Positions 57,505 through 64,000 of a stretch of DNA of 64,000 bases are shown one piece after another. Made by a program: the position numbers and the translations under genes. Each line of letters opens with the position of its first letter. Positions within the stretch are counted from its first letter, which is position 1. The DNA is from Ahaetulla prasina (Eukaryota > Chordata > Lepidosauria > Squamata > Colubridae). The DNA lies in contig NC_080543.1 of assembly GCF_028640845.1 (NCBI RefSeq), positions 10,231,459 to 10,295,458 of the forward strand, written 5' to 3'. The notes beneath the pieces were generated by a model that was not told the origin of the DNA, searched no databases, and saw nothing but the letters and a program-made list of their open reading frames with translations.

Positions 57505-58445
57505 TGATAACCAATGGAACAGAAGTTGCCTTCAGAAGTTGTGGGCGCTTCACCACTGGAGGTTTTTAAGAAGAGACTGGACTGTCACTTGTCTCAAATG
57601 CTTGAGCAGGGGGTTGGACTAGAACAGCAATCACCAACTGTTGGTCCGTGGACCACTGGTGGTCTGTGAGAAAATTGTGGTGGTCCACAGAAAAAATTAT
57701 TTGCATTTTTTATATTGCACTAAATCAGGGGTCCTCAAACTATGGCTGGATACATGCAATGAACGTTTGTGTTGCTGCAGAGAGTCTCCCCCTTCGGGGT
57801 CTTCTTGTGTAGGTCGGAGGGGGCAGAAATTCTGACTTGGGGTCTGCTTCTGCCTCCTGGTGTGGGGCTTTGGGCGAAGGCTGGAGGGAAGGGCTGCTGG
57901 TGGTGAAGAGCTAGAGGGCATTGTTCCAGTGGAACTGCCTCATGGCTTGGAACTGGCTGACCATCTCAGCCTGCTGAGCCTTCAGGCACTGCTACCTAGC
58001 CTTGCACTCCCGCAGGTCTTCCCTCTGCTTGGAAAGCCTATGCTTCTAGACCTCAGTGAGGTGTTTCTGCTGAGCCTCCTTCTCAGTCAGATCCAATTCA
58101 AACTGAGCCAGCTGTTTTGGCAACTCTTTCTCATAGTGGCTGCTTAGCTCCAACAGCTGCTTCCTGTTGGGGCCCTAAAGAGCCCGCGTGGGAAGGCGAG
58201 GAGTGGCTGGGAAGGGAGGGACAAGTAAAGGCCAGCGAGCCACCCCTCGTCGTGTCATTGAGTTGGCCAGGCTTACCCAGTCACATGACCACCTAGCCAC
58301 GCCCACCCAGCCGGTCTTTAGGCAGATCATATTAGTTGTCCGCGGGATTTAAAATTATGAATTTAGTGGTCCCTGAGGTCCAAATGGTTGGGGACCCCTG
58401 GACTAGAAGACCTCCAAGGTCCCTTCCTGCTCTATTCTGATAGAT
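57505..58445 (+). mobile_element. CR1 3' end split by a hAT-like element
   Basis: caatggaacagaagttgcct to gggggttggactagaa, then after the insertion gactagaagacctccaagg and cccttcctgctctattctg. Confidence 0.88.
57625..58400 (-). mobile_element. hAT-like element carrying the coding-like segment (776 bp)
   Basis: Begins cagcaatcaccaactgttgg and ends atggttggggacccctg. The flanking octamer gactagaa is perfect (57617-57624, 58401-58408). The minus strand includes LLELSSHYEKELPKQLAQ, KHRLSKQREDLRECKAR, EMVSQFQAM and EAEADPKSEFLP in changing frames. The word caggggtcctcaaactatgg at 57727 is a second hAT-like terminus inside it. Confidence 0.85.
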
Positions 58446-59149
58446 TGATTGACCAGGTCTACATGTGAAGGTTCAAGTAAACTTATTTTTAATCTTCCTA
58501 GTTAGAGTTAGATTTAGTTTAATCACGTAGTTAGAGTTAAATAAAGGTCAACAGCGCTCAAGGAAGGTTGGACTTAGTTCTCTTGTGGCTATGTAGGGAT
58601 TCCTCTTTTCGCTCCCTCCCTTTTCTTACAACTAGGGAGACATAGGTTGAAGCAGTTCCTAAACCATCGGCATCTAAGAAGATCAGGCAGCCTTCTTCTC
58701 AAATGGCTTGCGGCGCACTCTGCAAAAAACTGGAATTGCTTACATTTAAAGAGCGCCTACTCAGCAGTCATAATTTATGTCTTAATAACCTCCCCCACTA
58801 AACGTCTCTCTTAGGGCTCTCTTTGAATTCTGCTTGGCTGCTGTAAAAGGCAAGAACCCACCTCTTGAACAAAATAAAATAAAAAAATAAATAACCCAAC
58901 TGCCAGACATATATTATAGCAGCCCTCTAAATGTGCCAAGGTTCCCGCTGATTAATGACAAGAATTAAGAGGACTCTGTCTGTAAGAACATTGAGAATGA
59001 GAGGGGGGGGGAAGGTTCATATCAAGACTGAATAAATATCAAAGCTGGCTTTGGTTATCCAGCTGATAAGAAACTTCATAATCATTCGTTCCACGAATTT
59101 GTCTAATTTTCTCCGAAAGCCCCACATAGAAGTTCATAGAAGTTTCATA
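58446..59149. other. No recognised feature
   Basis: Unique-looking. A short tagttagagtta direct repeat lies at about 58499-58540. Confidence 0.3.
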
Positions 59150-59167
59150 GCATAATAGCGTTGGAAG

Positions 59168-59542
59168 CAGGGCTGGGCTGTTAGGGGTTCTCAGGGGTTC
59201 GGGAGAACCTCTAGCTAAGATTCTGTGCAATTCAGAGAATCCCCAAATCCCAGTTCTGGTTGGACCCGCCCACCCCACCCTGCCCCTTCCAGAAGTCCCC
59301 ACATGGCCCGTTTTGGATACAGGTAAGTGCAAGGTGAAAAATGGGGCCGTTTCTAGCCTCCAGAGGGCCTCCAGAGCCTGGGGAGGCAGTTTTCATCCTC
59401 CCGGAGCTTCAAGGAAAGCCTCCAGAGCCCGGGAAGGGCAAAAACTCCCCCTCCCCACCGTGGTGCAGGAGGCTGACTAGGCCACGCCCACCCAGCAACG
59501 GGGCAGAGAACCCCTTGCTAAAATTTTTGAAGCCCACCCCTG
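59168..59542. mobile_element. Non-autonomous hAT-like element (375 bp)
   Basis: Begins cagggctgggctgttag and ends gaagcccacccctg. Octamers gttggaag (59160-59167) and gttgaaag (59543-59550), one mismatch. Confidence 0.87.
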
Positions 59543-59561
59543 GTTGAAAGGGACCTTGGAG

Positions 59562-60926
59562 CAGGGATGAAATGTAAACTTTGTTATTACCAGATCCATG
59601 GGCGTGGCTGGGGGGGGCGTAATGTAACTGGGTGGGCGTGGCCAACTTTTTTTACTTTTCAGGCTAAATGTTGGAGATGCGATTGTGAAGATGCCACTTA
59701 TTATCATATATGGTGGACTTGTAAAAAAGTTAAAGCATTTTGGATTAAAGTATGGTGGATCATGCAGAATATTTTGAAAAAGAAGATTAAGTTTACCCCG
59801 CAGTTCTTTTTACTAGGAATAATTATGGATTGTACAGCTATAGAGACTAAATTGATTTTGAACTTAATATCAGCATAAGACTTTTGATTGCTCAATATTG
59901 GAAGAAAGAAGAATTACCTACAATTGAAGAATGGACACTTAAAGTATCAAATCTGGCAGAAATGGCAAAAATCTCTGCTTACTTGAAAGACTATACACAA
60001 GAAAAATATATTTTAGAATGGAAAATGTGGATTGATTATATTCAAAATAAGTATCAGATAAAAAAATATCGAATAGCATATGAGTAAATTTAGGAAATAA
60101 TTTGTATTTATAATTCTGAAGGAGAGGGGAATTGAGAGTGTGACTAAGTGTGGAGAGACTAGAGATTATAATATAGGAATTATTTTAGATTATGATTGTT
60201 AGTTTTGATACCCTGCATTTTGTTCTGGGAAGTCGGGGTGGGGGATGAGGGGTAAGGGGGAGGGGAATTGGGGGGTTGAGGCCAGTGATGGAGTGATGGT
60301 TAATGTACAGGGATTATTGAAGATGTATAAATATAATTAATGTAGGGTCGGGTCTGCCCAGTTACCATTTCAGAACGGTGGGGAGGGAAAAAAGAGAGAG
60401 TAGGAGGTAGGAAAGAGGAGAAGAGGAAGGAAGAGGGTAGAAGAGGAGAAGGAGTGTAGGGTGGAGGGAGGAGGTAGATAAGAGAAGGAGAGGAAGGTTT
60501 GGAAAGTAAAAGAAGGTAGAAGAGGGAGAGTGTTAAAAAAGGGGGGGGGGGTGACTGGGCAGGCCCGACTAATTGTATATAACTGTACATTGGATGAATT
60601 ATTTGATATGATTGTAAAAATAAAACTTTAAAAAAAAAAAAGCCTCTGATGATCAGACAACTCAGCTGGGATCACCAGAGGAGCCTTTTAAAAGCATTTT
60701 TTCTACAACCTCTTCGGCCGGAGAGGTTGTAGGAAAATATTTTCAAAAAGTTCTGACGATCCCAGCTGAGTTGCCTGATCGCCAGAACCTTTTAAAAGCA
60801 TTTTTTTTACAACCTCTTCAGCCGAAGAGGTTGTAGAAAAAATGCTTTTAAAGGGTTCTGATGATCCCAGCTGAGCCGCACGATCATCAGAGGCTCCCGG
60901 TCCAAACCAGGAGCATTTCACCTCTG
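59562..60926. mobile_element. Foldback hAT-like element holding an L1
   Basis: Begins cagggatgaaatgtaaac and ends ggagcatttcacctctg. Perfect octamer ccttggag (59554-59561, 60927-60934). Right of the L1 are repeated inverted words (gccggagaggttgtagga, cttcagccgaagaggttg, atgcttttaaagg). Confidence 0.9.
59663..60640 (+). pseudogene. L1 LINE 3' end
   Basis: ORF2 C-terminus CWRCDCEDATYYHIWWTCKK, KVKAFWIKVWWIMQNILKKK, then LIAQYWKKEELPTIEEW and IQNKYQIKKYRIAYE with a stop at 60085. A G-rich 3' UTR (60235-60275 and purine-rich 60380-60550) and a tail after aataaaacttt follow. It is closely related to the copy at 43560. Confidence 0.9.
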
Positions 60927-61330
60927 CCTTGGAGGTCTTCTAGTCCAACCCCCTGCTCGAGCAGGAGACCCTAAACCATTTCAGACAAACGATGATGTCC
61001 AATCTTTTTTTGAAAGCCTTCCATGAAGAGCACCCACAACTTTTGAAGGCAAGCTGTTCCGTTGGTTTAATTGCTCTCACCGTCAAGAAATTTTTTCCTT
61101 TGTTCTAGGCTGGTTCTCTCCTTGGATAGTTTCCATCCGTTGTTTCTTATCTTGCCTATTGGTGCTTTGGAAAATAGTTTGACCCCCTTCGTCTTTATAG
61201 GAGCCCTTCAAATATCGGGATGCTTCTATCATTCCTAGTCCTTCTTTTCATTAGATTAGACATACCCAGTTCCTGAAACCGTTCTTCGAACGATTTCACC
61301 TCCAGCCCCCTAATCATGTTACTGTAGGTG

Positions 61331-61534
61331 TAAATTTATTTATTTATTTTATCTAGCGAGACAGTTGCAAACAAAGATTAAAAATAGCAAACAGGAGGAG
61401 GTAATTGTATAAGTGATAATCCAAACCGCTGAGATAAACATAAAGCAAAATGCAAGGTCATAAAAACATTCTACTTCTAGTCTAAGGCCTAGAAACAAAC
61501 AAATTAGCCAATAGGACTCACAGGACTAACTTAA
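61331..61534. other. Possible LINE tail (reversed), unassigned
   Basis: An aaat/ttat run at 61335-61355 is followed by agcgagacagttgcaaacaa. I cannot name the family. Confidence 0.3.
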
Positions 61535-61539
61535 CTTCC

Positions 61540-62084
61540 TGTTGTGGTCTGTCAGCAGCCTACGGAGCTGGCAATGAAGTCGGACAGCGATGAGACTGAG
61601 GTGAGGCCAGGGCCATTGGGAAGTGAGGTGCGGGCTCCAGAGCTTCCAGAGAATGATAGTAGTGAGGCAGAGGAACAGGAGGACCCTGTTCCTAATGCAC
61701 GCATGAGAAGAGCTGCAGCAGAGCAGCTCAAGCAGATAGGACAACTTGGGACTAGGGCCAAGAGATGATTGGCCCCTCCCATAAGGCTTAAAAGACCAGC
61801 AATGGCATTTGGGCTTTGCCGGAAAACAACGTTGGTAGCTTTGTCTTCTGCTTCATCTACATCTTGCCTTTATTTTTGTGACTTCTGAACGTTTGCCAAG
61901 AAAGGCCTTTGGCAGTTTGCCTAATTGGACCAAGGTTTGCGATAGGACTGAGGAATTTGTGTTGGGAGGAATTTGTTTTAATTTGAGTTAAACGACACTG
62001 GGAATGAAGTAATTCTCAGCTGTTCGAATTAAGTTTGTTTGTTTTTTGTGTTTCCTGCTACCTACCTGGGCCTGGATCACAACA
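61540..62084 (+). mobile_element. Solo LTR, family B (545 bp)
   Basis: Termini TGTTGTGGTCTG and TGGATCACAACA, with a perfect duplication cttcc (61535-61539, 62085-62089). The U3 frame is intact 61541-61768. Confidence 0.95.
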
Positions 62085-62211
62085 CTTCCTAACCCAGAAG
62101 CTTAGGGGAACAAGCAAGTTTTTAAGAAAGGCCACCCATGCTATTGCATTCAGGTCTTGCTGGGGACGATGTTCCAGAGAACAAGGACAAACCACATGAC
62201 ATACCATAGTA

Positions 62212-62355
62212 CAGGCAGTCCTCAACTTTCGACTGGCCACTTAGCAATGGACCCCTCAAAAAGAAGTATTTCTGACCTGCTTCTGAAATTCCAGTGCCCC
62301 CCCCCCACTTTCCATACAATCACGTTTGACATTTTGGGCACTCAGCAATCACTCC
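62212..62355. repeat. Palindromic 'acttacaacc' repeat, left end
   Basis: aggcagtcctcaactttcga then ccacttagcaatgg; truncated by the next element. Confidence 0.55.
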
Positions 62356-62358
62356 AAA

Positions 62359-63303
62359 TAGAATAGAATAGAATAGATTTTTTTTTTTAATTGGCCAAGT
62401 GTGATTGGACACACAAGGAATTTGTCTTGGTGCATATGCTCTCAGTGTACATAAAAGAAAAGATACCTTCATCAAGGTACAACATTTACAACACAAATGA
62501 TGGTCAATATATCAATATAAATCATAAGGATTACCAGCAACAAAGTTACAGTCATACAGTCATAAGTGGAAAGAGATTGGTGATGGGAACGATGAGAAGA
62601 TTAATAGTAGTGCAGATTTAGTAAATAGTTTGACAGTGTTGAGGGAATTATTTGTTTAGCAGAGTGATGGCCTTCGGGAAAAACTGTTCTTGTGTCTAGT
62701 TGTTCTGGTGTGCAGTGCTCTATAGCGTCGTTTTGAGGGTAGGAGTTGAAACAGTTTATGTCCAGGATGTGAGGGATCTGTAAATATTTTCACGGCCCTC
62801 TTCTTGATTCGTGCAGTATACAGGTCCTCAATGGAAGGCAGGTTGGTAGCAATTATTTTTTCTGCAGTTCTAATTATCCTCTGAAGTCTGTGTCTTTCTT
62901 GTTGGGTTGCAGAACCGAACCAGACAGTTATAGAGGTGCAAATGACAGACTCAATAATTCCTCTGTAGAACTGAATCAGCAGCTCCTTGGGCAGTTTGAG
63001 CTTACTGAGTTGGCGCAGAAAGAACATTCTTTGTTGTCCTTTTTTGATGATGTTTTTGATGTTAGCTGTCCATTTTAGATCTTGCGATATGATAGAACCT
63101 AGAAATTTAAAGGTTTCTACTGTTGATACTGTGTTGTCTAGTATTGTGAGAGGTGGAAGTATGGAAGGGTTTCTCCTAAAGTCTACCACCATTTCTACGG
63201 TTTTGAGTGTGTTCAGTTCCAGATTGTTTTGGTTGCACCACAAGGCTAGTCGTTCGACCTCTCGTCTATATGCGGATTCGTCATTGTCTCGAATGAGACC
63301 AAA
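62359..63303 (-). pseudogene. CR1-L3 ('Snake1'-type) ORF2 C-terminal part and 3' UTR
   Basis: The minus frame 63243-62656 (195 codons, uninterrupted) reads MWCNQNNLELNTLKTVEMVV, FKFLGSIISQDLKW, KLPKELLIQFYRGIIESV, WFGSATQQERHRLQRIIRTA and NLPSIEDLYTARIKKRAVK, ending RRPSLC. This is the region after the RT palm. A frameshift relative to the copy at 10359 affects only the last residues. The 3' UTR and a short aatag array lie at 62359-62420. This is the longest intact CR1-L3 frame in the window. Confidence 0.92.
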
Positions 63304-63454
63304 TGTATAACCTTTTGCAGTTTCTCAACTCTACAAAGAGATTGCTCAAGAACACACGCAGATACCCAACACATATCCAGATATTTCTTCCTTTCTCTTT
63401 AAAAAATTTATATAGCCACCTACTTGCTCACAGTGACTATGTATGTATGTATGT
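63304..63454. other. No recognised feature
   Basis: AT-rich; a tatg array at about 63438-63456. Confidence 0.3.
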
Positions 63455-63715
63455 AGGTAGGTCTTTGGTTATTCGGGTTTTCTCCCGCGTAAAATTGGAA
63501 GTGTCTTGGCGACGTTTCGACGAAGTTCATCATTCTCATTCATCATCTTCATTCATCATCTTCAGGCTTCAGCTTCGTGCTTCTGGGAGCAATGTGTGAT
63601 TGCAGCTGTTTCTTCCTTTTTAACTGCTAGTGGCAGTCACATTCACAACAAACTTGAGGGCTCCTGGATTGGAGCTGAAAGGCGAAAGGGAAGCAGTATG
63701 CTCCCTCCCACATAG
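63455..63715 (-). mobile_element. Penelope-like element 3' region
   Basis: The plus strand ggttattcgggttttctccc then gtgtcttggcgacgtttcga is the reverse of the vertebrate Penelope terminal motif (GAAACGTCGCCAAGACAC). An internal short duplication (cattcatcatctt) lies within it. No coding part remains. Confidence 0.7.
63511..63565 (-). ncRNA. Hammerhead-ribozyme-like core with enlarged stem II
   Basis: The minus strand has CTGAAGA at its 5' side, then a region of repeated GATGAA able to pair with TTCGTC, then GAAAC and GTC. Core positions are intact. Tandem growth of the stem II region is unusual. Confidence 0.5.
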
Positions 63716-63886
63716 GGGCAGACCAGGTGCTTCGACAGAAAAACACTATTTCTCCCCTGGCTCAACTGATAAAGGAAGGAGAACTTGTGGCTCAGGGGTT
63801 AATACAACTGCCTAATATGCAGGCAGCCCAAGTTTGAACCTAAGTAAGAGCATGGCTAGCTGATGAAAGCTAAAAAGCTTGAATTT

Positions 63887-64000
63887 TTTTTTTATTGAAA
63901 AAGTTTTACAAAAACATATAAATTATTGTCAAAGTGGGGGCCGTCTAATTTATGCAGGAATGATGTTCCAAAAGGAGGAAGCCACCTCGAAGAAGGACTG
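63887..64000 (-). mobile_element. L1 3' end (reversed), running off the window
   Basis: ttttttattgaaaaagtttt then acaaaaacatataaatt is the reverse of the L1 end at about 44245-44275. Confidence 0.6.

Larger units (their letters stand above)
59150..61330 (-). mobile_element. CR1 3' end split by two hAT-like elements
   Basis: Reversed CR1 pieces: gcgttggaag (59158-59167), gttgaaagggaccttggag (59543-59561), and ccttggaggtcttctagtcc with the ORF2 C-terminus to about 61330. The order matches an intact CR1 tail once the insertions are set aside. Confidence 0.88.

Overview
The window is vertebrate nuclear DNA, almost certainly from a squamate reptile and most probably a snake. Sauria-type tRNA SINEs with BovB tails, a BovB/RTE ORF remnant, CR1 and L2 LINE ends, and several (AATAG)n arrays lie beside CR1-L3 ('Snake1'-type) 3' ends. 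Long (ATAG)n and (GGAA)n arrays fit the same picture. There is no bacterial-style gene organisation. I find no complete host gene. Almost every long reading frame is a decayed transposon ORF or a translated simple repeat.

Layout. 0-9 kb: an unidentified inverted repeat, an L2 end, a BovB-CR1 junction with a Sauria SINE, then one CR1 copy (4.19-8.57 kb) split by hAT elements, a tRNA SINE and LTRs. 9-16.3 kb: CR1-L3 ends, Penelope-like fragments, solo LTRs, and an LTR between exact-length 148-bp direct repeats. 17 kb and 21.6-22.5 kb: two long polypurine tracts. 18-20 kb: CR1 copies carrying an LTR and a hAT. 23.4-25 kb: an L2 reverse-transcriptase remnant next to (ATAG)n. 25-36 kb: CR1, SINEs, hAT MITEs and four solo LTRs. 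37.7 kb: a SPIN-like hAT. 40-41.2 kb: an LTR and a Penelope GIY-YIG remnant. 42-43.3 kb: a hAT-like element carrying a coding-like segment, with a second copy at 57.6-58.4 kb. 46.5-47.2 kb: a Helitron remnant. 50.4-55.7 kb: two nested segmental duplications leading into a CpG island (55.5-57.2 kb), the only promoter-like region. 59-64 kb: a CR1 copy with nested hATs and an L1, then an LTR, a CR1-L3 and a Penelope fragment.

The most interesting signals are these. (1) Two main solo-LTR families (A and B) and their divergent relatives keep a reading frame that starts at the second base of the LTR and ends in a basic C-terminus. (2) hAT elements have repeatedly inserted at the same one or two octamers of CR1 3' ends. 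(3) Hammerhead-ribozyme-like cores sit in three different Penelope remnants. (4) Two hAT-like elements share a captured coding segment. (5) There is a CpG island with a partly duplicated coding-like block and a promoter VNTR.

Target-site duplications and termini were read directly. Family names for repeats come from memory of the families and were not checked against a database.
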